From assembly GCF_036812735.1 (NCBI RefSeq), contig NZ_CP117523.1:2852001-2916000 (forward strand): 64,000 nt of DNA. The letters run 5' to 3'. A program made the position numbers and the translations under genes. Origin of the DNA: Terrisporobacter glycolicus ATCC 14880 = DSM 1288 (GTDB lineage: Bacteria > Bacillota > Clostridia > Peptostreptococcales > Peptostreptococcaceae). This document shows, one piece after another, positions 19,101-26,970 of this stretch. The notes under the pieces were generated by a model that ran no database searches, was not told the DNA's origin, and saw nothing but the letters and a program-made list of their open reading frames with translations. Position 1 is the stretch's first letter; every line of letters begins with the position of its first letter.

Positions 19101-19653
19101 TAGTATTTCTTAAGTTTCTCTCTGACTCTGTCTTTTTATATCTATACTTAGATATTCCACAAGCCTCATCGAAAACTTTTCTTCTATTTATTGGGTTATT
19201 GCTTAAGATTTCATCAACTTTACCCTGTTCTATAATGGAATATCCATCTTTACCAATTCCTGTATCTAGAAGAATCTCTTTTATATCTTTTAATCTACAG
19301 TTTTTATTATTTAAATAGAATTGACTTTCGCCATTTCTATAAGCCCTTCTCTTTATGGTAACTTCACTATAATCTATATTTAACTTTCCATCCGAATTGT
19401 CTATTGTAAGAGCTACCTCACAGAAATTCATAGGCTTTTGGTTATCAGATCCAGCAAATATAACGTCTTCAAGTTTGTCTCCTCTAAGACTTTTTATACT
19501 TTGTTCTCCAAGAACCCATCTAACAGCATCAGATACGTTACTTTTACCACTTCCGTTTGGTCCAACTATTGCCGTTACACCTTCTTTGAAGATTATATCT
19601 GTTTTGTTTGGGAAGGATTTAAATCCTTTTAACTCTAATCTCTTTAAATACAA
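16105..19653 (-). CDS. smc: Chromosome partition protein SMC
   Basis: The large ATPase of condensin, which with ScpA/ScpB compacts and segregates the chromosome. The N-terminal head has Walker A GPNGSGKSN (about residues 32-40). Two long coiled coils flank a hinge (about 510-670, with GGSLTGGS near its end). The C-terminal head has LSGGEKALTAISILFS and Walker B FCILDEIEAPLDD. The length of 1182 aa is standard. The start is TTG at 19653, with GGGAG about 10 bases upstream; no ATG fits the conserved N-terminus MYLKRLELKGFKSF. Confidence 0.98.
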   Translation of the reverse strand: MYLKRLELKGFKSFPNKTDIIFKEGVTAIVGPNGSGKSNVSDAVRWVLGEQSIKSLRGDKLEDVIFAGSDNQKPMNFCEVALTIDNSDGKLNIDYSEVTIKRRAYRNGESQFYLNNKNCRLKDIKEILLDTGIGKDGYSIIEQGKVDEILSNNPINRRKVFDEACGISKYRYKKTESERNLRNTKENLDRINDIYVEIENQIKPLYNQQVKARKYLDLSETLKKLEVNNYIREIQRIEQQLKEINSQYEVLGEELEQIDKEKILFEENSREVSIQIEEIDKSIEKATEYINSIKSVIDKKDYEINLLNQRKDNSSTKIKRNTEELENINKSLKDNKENLEKINNEKEEKEKSINEFKNQLNIFMEKNETNKNKIEELNDRIDNLKDEIIKLLNEKQDVSNKLSTLNANKDNINQRNENIDVEISEINEKLKSKEELLKKIQNEINNKKEKIEDLKNKVNNYYENLRKLKEDNQSLNTKMQNNNYALKEYSSKLNVYIDMENHYEGFNRGVKEVLKNKNLNGIYGALGQVVTVPQKYEKAIEAALGAYMQNIITADENSAKAAINYLKQNKIGRVTFLPMNIIKSKKINNIQTRTNFIGIASDLISYDDKYRDILENILGRTIVIDNIDEGIKFARETGHKYKVVTLEGEILNPGGSLTGGSLKTSGNILSRKRLINEFNEKIKTTREENASIQEKLVSIEKDIISCKDNIQSYEEEMKNLDKELIFSNSSYSRYEEEINNFLSSMKKLENEKQNLGSNLSYTLQKKEVLESQIKDIDDKHKSNKENIEVLNEELNKESEIYETEKSKFDNINLQLTKYKEILKSFNADMERIKEYLNQLHSKKLLIEKENNEEENEIKDIDKKIILEDREKENLKNQLNENNKGLENKKIARENLKQNLDDNNIKLKNIDKQFMELKEAIFKVESKIEKLESNKETNNFKLFEDYNLTYLQAVELRDDEIEINKKILDSIKKDIRSLGNVNVDSIEEYKETKERYDFYSEQKEDLQKSIEAIEEIIVELEEHMKVQFKEEFDKINENFKYVYNRLFGGGEGNLTILDEENILESDIEITAKPPGKKMKNLSLLSGGEKALTAISILFSILLAKPTPFCILDEIEAPLDDSNIARFGTFLKELTSRTQFIAVTHRRGTMEAADYIYGVTMEQRAISKVIALSLNEAEEMTDII

Positions 19654-19677
19654 TGCTTACATTCTCCCTTCCTTACA

Positions 19678-19720
19678 AAAATTCACTGCGTTCATATCGC
19701 CAATGATATGCCTTTGTTAC
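19678..19720 (+). repeat. Dispersed intergenic repeat, copy 1
   Basis: 43 bases beginning AAAATTCACTGCGTTCATAT. It matches copy 2 at about 37 of 43 positions and contains CATATC/GATATG, which can form a small hairpin. It lies just upstream of smc. Confidence 0.7.
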
Positions 19721-19743
19721 CACTTCAGGCAACTCCATTGCTT

Positions 19744-19786
19744 AAAATTCACTGCGTTCATAGCGCCAACGATATATTTTTGCTAC
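19744..19786 (+). repeat. Dispersed intergenic repeat, copy 2
   Basis: 43 bases beginning AAAATTCACTGCGTTCATAG, a direct repeat of copy 1 at a 66-base period. Its right end overlaps the stop codon of the radical SAM gene (19783-19785). Confidence 0.7.
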
Positions 19787-20853
19787 AAGTTATAAATATT
19801 ATAAAGTTCTTTGTACATATCCCCTGCTTTAATATTTACTTCCTTATTATCATCTAATATTATTATAAATTCATTTTCGTCTATATTTTCTGGTTTTGTC
19901 TTCATATTAATATTAAGTTCATTTTTGAAGAATAATTTATTCCTTTTCTTATTACCAACTACTTTTGATATATTTTTATTGTTTGTTTTTATTTCTAAGT
20001 TGCTTACAGTCTTATTTTGTATAACAAGATAATGTAAGTAGTCTTTGAACATTTCCCCTTCAACTAATTCTCTAAAAGCTGGATGATAAGGTCCGTCTAC
20101 TATTCCTTTTCCAAGCTGTATATCTTCTGTTGCTTGAAGCCCAACTCTTATAACATTTATGTTGTTAACATAAAATAAAACTAAAAGCTTTTTAACAATT
20201 GAAATACATTCTTCTAAAGTAAAAGGCTTGTAATCCCCTCCATTTAATAATGTTTCAAGTCCTGTATCCTTTACTACTAATGTTGGATAAATTCTTACAC
20301 AAAATGGATTTAGTTCTATGAATTTCCTTGCAGTTTCAATACATTTTTCTTCTGTATCTGATGGTAGTCCAACCATCATTTGAAGTCCTAAGTTTATACT
20401 AGACTCTTTAATTAAATGTGAACTTTTTACTACACTTTCAATATCATGTCCTCTAGCGCTATCATGAAGTACTTTTGCATCCATTGATTGTACTCCAAGC
20501 TCTATTATTGTTGTTTTATATTCTTTTAATCTATTTAATATATCTAAGCTAATACAATCTGGTCTTGTTGACATTCTTATATCTGATACTAAACCCTTGT
20601 CTACATATTCTTTAGCCACTGATAATAACTCATTTTGCGTTTTTTCATCTATTGCTGTAAAGCTACCACCAAAAAATGCAATTTCCACACTGGCATCCTT
20701 CGGAATAGTAGGTAAATATTCTTCTATAATATTTCTTGCTTCTTCACTAGTAACTTCTGTGCTAACTCCTGTTATTTTCTTTTGATTGCAAAATATACAA
20801 TCATGAGGACAACCTCTATGTGGCACGAATATGGGTATTATTCTCTTTTTCAT
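19783..20853 (-). CDS. Radical SAM protein, Elp3-like family
   Basis: Iron-sulfur enzyme that cleaves SAM to a radical; the substrate is unknown. The CxxxCxxC cluster is CPHDCIFC at residues 15-22, followed by GGSFTAI and GVQSMD of the radical SAM barrel, which resembles the Elp3/YhcC group. The C-terminal 90 residues are basic and lack an acetyltransferase domain, so it is not a full Elp3. The length is 356 aa. It lies between rnc and smc, a place conserved in clostridia, 17 bases after rnc, so it is probably cotranscribed. Confidence 0.85.
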   Translation of the reverse strand: MKKRIIPIFVPHRGCPHDCIFCNQKKITGVSTEVTSEEARNIIEEYLPTIPKDASVEIAFFGGSFTAIDEKTQNELLSVAKEYVDKGLVSDIRMSTRPDCISLDILNRLKEYKTTIIELGVQSMDAKVLHDSARGHDIESVVKSSHLIKESSINLGLQMMVGLPSDTEEKCIETARKFIELNPFCVRIYPTLVVKDTGLETLLNGGDYKPFTLEECISIVKKLLVLFYVNNINVIRVGLQATEDIQLGKGIVDGPYHPAFRELVEGEMFKDYLHYLVIQNKTVSNLEIKTNNKNISKVVGNKKRNKLFFKNELNINMKTKPENIDENEFIIILDDNKEVNIKAGDMYKELYNIYNL

Positions 20854-20870
20854 TTTATCAACCTCTTAAG

Positions 20871-21575
20871 TTAAATTTTTTGTGATTTAAGAGCAGATTT
20901 TGCAGCAACTTGTTCTGCATCTTTTTTACTTTTTCCTTCTCCCACACCTAATACTTCATCATTGATTCCAACTTCCATAACAAACCTCTTATTATGGTCT
21001 GGCCCTTTTTCTTCAACTAAATTATACCATATATGTTGTTCACCTTTGCTTTGTAAAACTTCTTGAAGATATGTTTTATAATCTCTAAAAATTTTACCTT
21101 CAATAGAATTTTCTATTATTTCTTCCATAAATTCAAATATAAATTTACTTGCTTCTTCTAATCCACCATCTAAGTAAATAGCTGCAATCACTGCTTCTAA
21201 AGCGTCTGCTAAAATTGATATTCTGTCTCTTCCGCCAGTAGCTTCTTCACCTTTTCCAAGTAATAGGTACTCTCCTAAATGAATTTGTCCTGCTACTTCA
21301 CTAAGTGACTCTTCACATACAATATTTGCTCTTAGTTTTGTAAGTTCACCTTCTGGAAGATTCTTTTCTTTTTTAAATAAATAATCACTTATTACTATAC
21401 TTAAAACTGAATCTCCAAGAAATTCTAATCTTTCATTGAATTTATAATTTTTATTTTCATTTGAATATGAACTATGAGTTAATGCTTCTAAAATATAGCT
21501 TTTGTCCTCAAATATATAATTAATTGTTTCTTCAAACTTACTAATGTTATAAATTGCTTTTTTATTAACGTTCAT
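20871..21575 (-). CDS. rnc: Ribonuclease III
   Basis: Double-strand-specific endoribonuclease for rRNA and mRNA processing. The catalytic signature NERLEFLGDSVL (about residues 46-57) and ADALEAVIAAIYLDGG give the metal-binding acidic residues. A double-strand RNA-binding domain ends the protein (GPDHNKRFVMEV, SKKDAEQVAAKSAL). The length of 234 aa is normal. AGGAGGAAC precedes the ATG. Confidence 0.97.
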   Translation of the reverse strand: MNVNKKAIYNISKFEETINYIFEDKSYILEALTHSSYSNENKNYKFNERLEFLGDSVLSIVISDYLFKKEKNLPEGELTKLRANIVCEESLSEVAGQIHLGEYLLLGKGEEATGGRDRISILADALEAVIAAIYLDGGLEEASKFIFEFMEEIIENSIEGKIFRDYKTYLQEVLQSKGEQHIWYNLVEEKGPDHNKRFVMEVGINDEVLGVGEGKSKKDAEQVAAKSALKSQKI

Positions 21576-21639
21576 TGTTCCTCCTTAAATAATTATATCA
21601 TTTTATAGTGTACTATTTTCAATAAAATAATGCAAAAAA

Positions 21640-21664
21640 CCTATGGAGCAGAAAGCTTCATAGG
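21640..21664 (-). terminator. Terminator of the acidic zinc-ribbon gene
   Basis: CCTATGGAGC and GCTTCATAGG pair with one wobble and are followed by TTTTTTGC on the minus strand. Confidence 0.85.
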
Positions 21665-21689
21665 CAAAATATTTTAGTAATTTTCTGTT

Positions 21690-22163
21690 CTATTTCTCTT
21701 CGTGATCTTCGCAGCTGCAACCACATCCACAACAATCTTCATCTTCTTCTGATGATAATATTATTGCTTGGCAGTTAGGGCAAATAACATCTACTGAATC
21801 ATCAAATAATAGTTCTTCGTCTATGTCAACTAAATCGCCACAATTTGGGCATTCCATTTCTATGTAACTTAATTCATCTTCTTCATCATAATCTTCATCA
21901 TCGTAGTCATCATAATCTTCATCAAAGTCATCATCGTCTTCTTCATATAATATGTCTTCTACGTCTGATAAATCTTCGTCAACACTTTCCACATATTCCA
22001 CTAACTCATCATAATCTTCTTGCATATCATCTAATGTGTCAGCTAAGTTTTCAAGTACATCTATTATCTTGCATATCATTTTGCCTTCTTTAGTTTCGCT
22101 TTCTATTTCTAAACCTTCTGCCAAACCTCTTAAATATGCTACTTCTTCGCCTAGATACTTCAT
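21690..22163 (-). CDS. Acidic zinc-ribbon protein of unknown function
   Basis: I do not recognise a named function. The N-terminus (1-75) is a predicted helical, coiled-coil-like segment. Residues about 75-98 are almost pure Asp/Glu/Tyr. A CPNC-x(n)-CPNC zinc ribbon follows (MECPNCGDLV, VICPNCQAII), and the tail ends in CCGCGCSCEDHEEK, which looks like a second metal-binding cluster. Similar proteins sit by rnc and efp in relatives. The TATGAAG start at 22163 has GAGG upstream. The extreme acidity and two Cys clusters suggest a nucleic-acid mimic or metal-handling protein, but this is only inference. Confidence 0.75.
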   Translation of the reverse strand: MKYLGEEVAYLRGLAEGLEIESETKEGKMICKIIDVLENLADTLDDMQEDYDELVEYVESVDEDLSDVEDILYEEDDDDFDEDYDDYDDEDYDEEDELSYIEMECPNCGDLVDIDEELLFDDSVDVICPNCQAIILSSEEDEDCCGCGCSCEDHEEK

Positions 22164-22198
22164 ACGTTAATACCTCACTTTCATTTTATTTATAAACT

Positions 22199-22239
22199 AA
22201 AAGCTCATATATCATTATTATTGAGATATATAAGCTTTT
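22199..22239 (-). terminator. Terminator of efp
   Basis: AAAAGCT-ATATATC and GATATAT-AGCTTTT pair around one mismatch. It lies 15 bases past the efp stop, and T runs follow on the minus strand. Confidence 0.7.
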
Positions 22240-22253
22240 TATACATTAAAATA

Positions 22254-22811
22254 TTAAACTCTTGATAAATATTCACCAGTTCTAGTGTCTATTTTTATTT
22301 TGTCACCTTCATTTATAAATAAAGGTACTTGAACTACCGCACCTGTTTCAACTGTAGCTGATTTAGTTACGTTTGAAGCAGTATCTCCCTTTATTCCTGG
22401 CTCAGTTTCAGTTACTGTTAATTCTGCAAAGTTTGGAGCTTCTACTTGGAATGGTTGTCCTTGGTAGAATCTTATAGTTGCTACTTCGTTTTCTTTTAAG
22501 AATTTTATAGCATCTTCAACTTGCTCATAGTTTAACGGTATTTGATCATAAGTTACTTCGTCCATGAAGTAGTATAATTCACCATCATCATATAAGTATT
22601 GCATTTGCTTAGTCTCTATTAATGCTTTTGGGAATTTATCACTTGGGTTGAAAGCTTCTTCTCTTATAGCTCCTGTTTTTAAGTTTTTGTATTTTGTTCT
22701 CACGAAAGCTGCACCTTTTCCTGGTTTAACGTGTTGGAAATCAACTATTAAACAAGGTTGTCCATCTTTTTCGAAAGTTACACCTTTTCTAAAATCTCCT
22801 GCTGTTACCAT
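22254..22811 (-). CDS. efp: Elongation factor P
   Basis: Ribosome rescue factor for polyproline stalls. Three beta-barrel domains begin with [14 protein letters not shown]. The tip loop [14 protein letters not shown] carries the modifiable Lys that is 5-aminopentanolylated in Bacillus. The end is [11 protein letters not shown]. The length of 185 aa from the ATG at 22811 is standard, and GGAGGAA precedes it. A longer in-frame extension upstream is not conserved and lacks a ribosome-binding site. Confidence 0.98.
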   Translation of the reverse strand: MVTAGDFRKGVTFEKDGQPCLIVDFQHVKPGKGAAFVRTKYKNLKTGAIREEAFNPSDKFPKALIETKQMQYLYDDGELYYFMDEVTYDQIPLNYEQVEDAIKFLKENEVATIRFYQGQPFQVEAPNFAELTVTETEPGIKGDTASNVTKSATVETGAVVQVPLFINEGDKIKIDTRTGEYLSRV

Positions 22812-23142
22812 ATCTGTTCCTCCATCTAAAAAATTTGTCATCATATATGTCTTGATGATATCTATTAACTTGATCCCAATACATATCATCATATGAATTT
22901 AAATTTTTAATATCCAATAAACTTATTAAGTAAATTGCATATTTTTACAAAATAATTTTTTCTCTTAATATAATATCATACATTAAGTTATTTAAACAAG
23001 TTTTTAACTAACTACTTTATTATATTTTTATAATTTATCTATTTTTTATACTAAATCACTAATTTTAAATAATGTTACTTTAGTAAAAATTTAATAAAAG
23101 CCTTTATTTACTTATGAAATTGTGTTTTTAGTGACTTATAAA
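22812..23142. other. Intergenic region upstream of efp
   Basis: About 330 bases without a gene. Near 23053-23136 AATCACTA and TAGTGACTT form a long-range inverted repeat close to the end of the aroDK gene. The efp leader contains short ATCATC/GATGA inverted repeats. I recognise no riboswitch or named element. Confidence 0.4.
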
Positions 23143-24423
23143 TCATAGTTTATTTATTATTTCTTCACAAATTTTTTCTATACTTTTATTATCTGTATTT
23201 ATAATTATATCTGCCGCCTGTAAATATCTTTCTTCTCTTTTCTTCATTAAGGTTGATATATATTCTTTATTCATATTATTATTTAAAATTGGTCTATCTT
23301 TGCAAGACTTTACTCTTTTGTATATGGTATTAGAACTTGCTGTAAGTAATATTACTCTTCCCATTGTTTTCATCAATTTAATATTGTCTTCCTTTATTAC
23401 TATTCCTCCTCCACAAGAAATAATAGTATTTTCCTTCTTTGATAATTCTAGCAAAGTGTCTTTTTCACATTTTCTAAAATACTCTTCTCCATTGATAGAG
23501 AAAATTTCATCAATAGTCGCATTTTCTTTTCTTTCAATATATTGATCAGTATCGATGCTTTTCATTTTTAATACTTCACTTAGCTTTTTTGATACAGAGC
23601 TTTTACCAGTTCCCATAAAACCAACTAATATAATATTATTTTTTTGTAAATTAATCTCTTCCTTATAATATTTATTGATTATTTCCAGAGAAATATCTAA
23701 ATCTTCAACACCTATTTGTCCTGGTGCAGAAGCTTTTGATCCAGAAGCAAATGTTAAGCAAGATCCAAATATTTGTCCACTCATACGGCTTATTATACCC
23801 TTAGTTCCCATAGAAATAGTTATTATTGGAGTTTCATTATATTTTTCTTTCATTATATTAGTAACTTCTAATAATTTAATTACATCTATATAATCATTGG
23901 GCATAACTGCCAATTTAGGAATATCTCCCTTTAATTTTTGCATTCTTATTAAATCTTCAATCATTTCATTTTTAGAAGGTGTCTTCTCAAAATCATGTTT
24001 AGAAATAATTACTTTAATATCATTATTATGAGCTATTTCAACCAACTGTTTTGCTTTTTCATCTCCAACTCTAAGCTCCACATCAATAATATCTGTAAGC
24101 TTTTTTTTACATATGTTTTTATATAAGTCCATATACTCATTTTCACTTATATTTATTTCTCCACCTTCTTCTTTACTTCTAATAGTAAAAATCAAAGGCT
24201 TATTATTCAAAATTTTTTTTATTTTATCTAACAAATTACATACTTTTGTAATATCTTTAATATATTCATAAAAATCACATCTTAATTCTACAATATCTAC
24301 ATTCATTGAAGATATTTTTTCACATTCTTTTATTATTTCTGTTTCACTTTTTCCCACTACAGATGTACAAATTTTAGGTTTGCCACAACCTAGTTCTATA
24401 TTTTTAACTATTACACAATTCAT
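23143..24423 (-). CDS. aroDK: Fused type I 3-dehydroquinate dehydratase / shikimate kinase
   Basis: Bifunctional shikimate-pathway enzyme for steps 3 and 5. Residues 1 to about 255 are class I dehydroquinase: IIDVELR, SKHDFEKTP with the catalytic His, DIPKLAVMP with the Schiff-base Lys, and SKASAPGQI. A short linker leads to shikimate kinase (about 262-426): Walker A GFMGTGKSS, DTDQYIE, GGG and RPIL. I start it at the ATG at 24423, which has GGAGAA upstream; the open frame extends further but is not conserved. aroE lies 5.3 kb away on the same strand; the intervening step of the pathway is thus not in this locus as one operon. The name aroDK is descriptive. Confidence 0.9.
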   Translation of the reverse strand: MNCVIVKNIELGCGKPKICTSVVGKSETEIIKECEKISSMNVDIVELRCDFYEYIKDITKVCNLLDKIKKILNNKPLIFTIRSKEEGGEINISENEYMDLYKNICKKKLTDIIDVELRVGDEKAKQLVEIAHNNDIKVIISKHDFEKTPSKNEMIEDLIRMQKLKGDIPKLAVMPNDYIDVIKLLEVTNIMKEKYNETPIITISMGTKGIISRMSGQIFGSCLTFASGSKASAPGQIGVEDLDISLEIINKYYKEEINLQKNNIILVGFMGTGKSSVSKKLSEVLKMKSIDTDQYIERKENATIDEIFSINGEEYFRKCEKDTLLELSKKENTIISCGGGIVIKEDNIKLMKTMGRVILLTASSNTIYKRVKSCKDRPILNNNMNKEYISTLMKKREERYLQAADIIINTDNKSIEKICEEIINKL

Positions 24424-24679
24424 ATTATTCTCCATAAGTTCTGTTTTTAAATCACATATATTTTTATATTTTAGTTTAATTAGATTGTATACTATTATTC
24501 TACTATTTGAACACAATAAAACGAAATAAAATTTTTTTAACATAAAAAAATATAAGTAAATTATTGTAAAATAACATAATATATTGTAATTTATAGTTAT
24601 AGATATGAATGCCATATCTATAATTTGTTTTTGTTATGTGTTGTTTAAAAAATGTTTATTTATGTGTGTATGTAAACGG

Positions 24680-24734
24680 AAAAAGGAGTTGTCTCAAAAT
24701 GATTTTTAAATTATTAAAGAGATGGCTCTTTTTT
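24680..24734 (-). terminator. Wobble-rich hairpin, IS-end-like, probable terminator
   Basis: The arms start AAAAAGGAGTTGTCTC and end GAGATGGCTCTTTTTT; they pair over 16 positions with several G-U wobbles and have T runs on either strand. The GTTGTCTCAAAA word is common at ends of IS elements, so it may be an IS relic reused as a terminator. Confidence 0.45.
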
Positions 24735-24825
24735 ACATTTTTCACAGTAAATAGTGCACAGAATTTGCTCTTAAAATAAATGTAATTATGCATTCTCCTA
24801 AATATTCATTAGTTAAAATAAAAAG

Positions 24826-24850
24826 AAACCCAAGTATAATTCTTAGGTTT
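24826..24850 (-). terminator. Terminator of the OYE-like reductase
   Basis: AAACCCAAG and CTTAGGTTT pair with one wobble on the minus strand and are followed by CTTTTTATTTT. Confidence 0.65.
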
Positions 24851-24877
24851 ATATATATAAAGTTAATTAATAACTCA

Positions 24878-26815
24878 TTATATTTGTCTTGCCACGTCTA
24901 CTGCCTCCTTAACACAATTCAATGCTCTTCTAGCTTTAATTGCATCTCCTATTATATGATAAGGTATATTATTTTCATCGCAATATTGTGATATTTCCTT
25001 ATGATTGCGAGCTTTTGAACCTATTGACACAACTATATAATCACAATGTATTTCTTCTAAAACTCCTTGTTTATCAATAGCCACTGAATTCTCTTTTATT
25101 TCTACACATTTAGCATTAGTTATAGTAGTTATTCCTTCTTCATATAAATTCTCCATTACACAAATTTTACGAAGTTGCCCCAAATCTTTGGCTACTTCAT
25201 TTAACATTTCAACAACAGTAATCTTTCTAACTTTACCTGAAAGATACTCAGCAACTTCAAGGCCTACTAATCCACCACCTACTACCACTATATTTCCTTC
25301 TAATTTAACTTTTCCAGCTAATACATCATGAGAATTTGTAACATTAGCAAAATCGGAACCAGGTATATTAAGTTTTATTGGAGAAGAGCCTACTGCTACT
25401 ATAACTTCATCTGGATTTATACTTTTAATTACCTCAGGTGTTACCTTTGTAGATAGTCTAATTTCAATACCTGCTTTCTCACATTCTTCGCCCATATGAA
25501 TCGCTGCCAATTTCATTTCTTCCTTCCTTGGTGCTGCTCCAGCTAATAGAAATTGACCTCCTAATGAATCGCTAGCTTCACATATTACGGGAATATGTCC
25601 TCTTTCTTTTAGAGTAGTTGCAGCCTGTAGCCCTGAAACTCCTCCTCCAATAATTAGTACATTTTTAGATTTTTCAGCTTTTATCAATTCATATTCTTTC
25701 TCTCTTCCTAAAGCTGGATTTCTTAAGCAAGTTATAAAAGGAACATCTTTGGAGTTAAAACCATCAAAACATCCTTGGTTACATCCAACACAACGTATAA
25801 TTCTATCAGCTTTTCCTCTCATAGCTTTATTGCAAAACTCTGGATCTGCAAGTTGCCCTCTTCCTATAACAACCATATCTGCTTTGCAGTCCTTAATAAT
25901 TTTATCAGCTTGCTCTGGATCATTTATTCTACCTACAGCAACTGTGACTAAACCAGTTTCATTCTTTATTCTTGTTGCATTATCAACATTAAACCCTCTT
26001 GGTAAATCTACTGGTGGTACTTCATATTTAATAGCTGCACTTGAAAAGTTTCCTCTTGAAACATCAACCACATCTACTCCTGCATTCTTAGCTAATTTAC
26101 AAAATTCAATTACTTCTTCAATAGTTAAACCATCTTCAACATAATCATCAAATGCATCTATTCTCATAAATAGTGGCATATCTTCTGGTATATTATTACG
26201 TATAGCTTCTATACATTCCAATAAAAATCTTGAACGATTTTCAAAAGACCCACCATACTCATCTGTTCTCTTATTAAATGCCTTGCTTAGGAAAGAATGC
26301 GGAGTATAGTTGTGTCCTGCATGGAACTCAACCGTATCAAACCCTGCTTCAACTGCACGTTTTGCTGCTGTTCCAAAAGATTCAACAGCTTCTTTAATTA
26401 TTTCAATACTAGCTCCTGATATTACATAATTAGGAGAGGCTTGAAAATCAGTAGGCAATACAACCATTGCACTTGGATCACCAAATAATACCGCTGATCC
26501 TCCTAACCATAATTGGGCACCAATTAACCCACCTTCATTATGAATTGCATCAACTAATTTCTTCATTCCTGGAATGTATTTATCATCAGATAAAGCCAAA
26601 AAATTCTTTGGTGATGATTTACTGTATACAGAACATACTTCTGTAAAGTTTAAACCATTTCCACCTTTAGCTCTGGCTACATGATAATCAATCAGTTGAT
26701 CAGTTACATAGCTATCTCCATTAAGCATTTTTGTCCCCATAGCAGGAAATATAACCCTATTTTTTATCTCCAATCCCCTTATTTTTATAGAATTAAATAA
26801 ATGATTATAATACAT
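24878..26815 (-). CDS. Old Yellow Enzyme-type NADH:flavin oxidoreductase with 4Fe-4S and FAD/NAD domains (BaiCD/BaiH/enoate-reductase-like)
   Basis: Multidomain flavoenzyme that reduces activated C=C bonds. The N-terminal FMN TIM barrel (1 to about 330) includes FHAGHNYTPHSFLSKAFNKR and YGGSFENRSRFL. A 4Fe-4S cluster follows (CVGCNQGC then ITC, spacing C-x2-C-x3-C-x11-C). The C-terminal FAD/NAD part has GGGVSGLQAA and GGGLVGLEVA. The length of 645 aa fits 2,4-dienoyl-CoA reductase, enoate reductase and bile-acid BaiCD/BaiH proteins; sequence alone does not tell the substrate. A TetR gene lies upstream on the same strand, and a palindrome that could be its operator overlaps the promoter. Confidence 0.88.
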   Translation of the reverse strand: MYYNHLFNSIKIRGLEIKNRVIFPAMGTKMLNGDSYVTDQLIDYHVARAKGGNGLNFTEVCSVYSKSSPKNFLALSDDKYIPGMKKLVDAIHNEGGLIGAQLWLGGSAVLFGDPSAMVVLPTDFQASPNYVISGASIEIIKEAVESFGTAAKRAVEAGFDTVEFHAGHNYTPHSFLSKAFNKRTDEYGGSFENRSRFLLECIEAIRNNIPEDMPLFMRIDAFDDYVEDGLTIEEVIEFCKLAKNAGVDVVDVSRGNFSSAAIKYEVPPVDLPRGFNVDNATRIKNETGLVTVAVGRINDPEQADKIIKDCKADMVVIGRGQLADPEFCNKAMRGKADRIIRCVGCNQGCFDGFNSKDVPFITCLRNPALGREKEYELIKAEKSKNVLIIGGGVSGLQAATTLKERGHIPVICEASDSLGGQFLLAGAAPRKEEMKLAAIHMGEECEKAGIEIRLSTKVTPEVIKSINPDEVIVAVGSSPIKLNIPGSDFANVTNSHDVLAGKVKLEGNIVVVGGGLVGLEVAEYLSGKVRKITVVEMLNEVAKDLGQLRKICVMENLYEEGITTITNAKCVEIKENSVAIDKQGVLEEIHCDYIVVSIGSKARNHKEISQYCDENNIPYHIIGDAIKARRALNCVKEAVDVARQI

Positions 26816-26902
26816 AATATCCCCCTTAAAATTTATTTTTTATCAAATTAATATTCTTGTTTTACTTTATTATATTCCATCATTATATTTTAATCAATAT
26901 GT

Positions 26903-26921
26903 TTAAAACAAAATGTTTTAA
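26903..26921. promoter_or_regulatory. Palindromic operator candidate for the TetR regulator
   Basis: TTAAAACA-AAA-TGTTTTAA is a perfect 8-bp palindrome with a 3-base centre. On the minus strand a TATAAT lies about 18 bases downstream, so the palindrome overlaps the -35 region of the reductase gene, as a repressor site would. Confidence 0.55.
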
Positions 26922-26933
26922 TTTCATAAAAAA

Positions 26934-26963
26934 AGAATATATTTGCATTTTCAAATATATTCT
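26934..26963 (-). terminator. Terminator of the TetR gene
   Basis: AGAATATATTTG and CAAATATATTCT form a perfect 12-bp stem followed by TTTTTTT on the minus strand, 8 bases past the TetR stop. Confidence 0.85.
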
Positions 26964-26970
26964 GGCTCAC

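Larger units (their letters stand above)
24424..24877. other. Intergenic region between the OYE-like gene and aroDK
   Basis: About 450 bases. It holds the terminator of the reductase gene (24826-24850), a 55-base hairpin whose left arm GGAGTTGTCTCAAAAT resembles ends of insertion sequences (24680-24734), and an 11-bp perfect hairpin TTATAGATATG/CATATCTATAA (24597-24623) upstream of aroDK. I see no gene. Confidence 0.5.

Noticed and set aside
22812-22892. N-terminal extension of EF-P
   Set aside because: EF-P normally starts at MVTAGDF, and GGAGGAA precedes that ATG.
24424-24615. N-terminal extension of the aroDK frame
   Set aside because: It is not part of the AroD fold, is AT-rich and hydrophobic by composition, and the ribosome-binding site belongs to the ATG at 24423.
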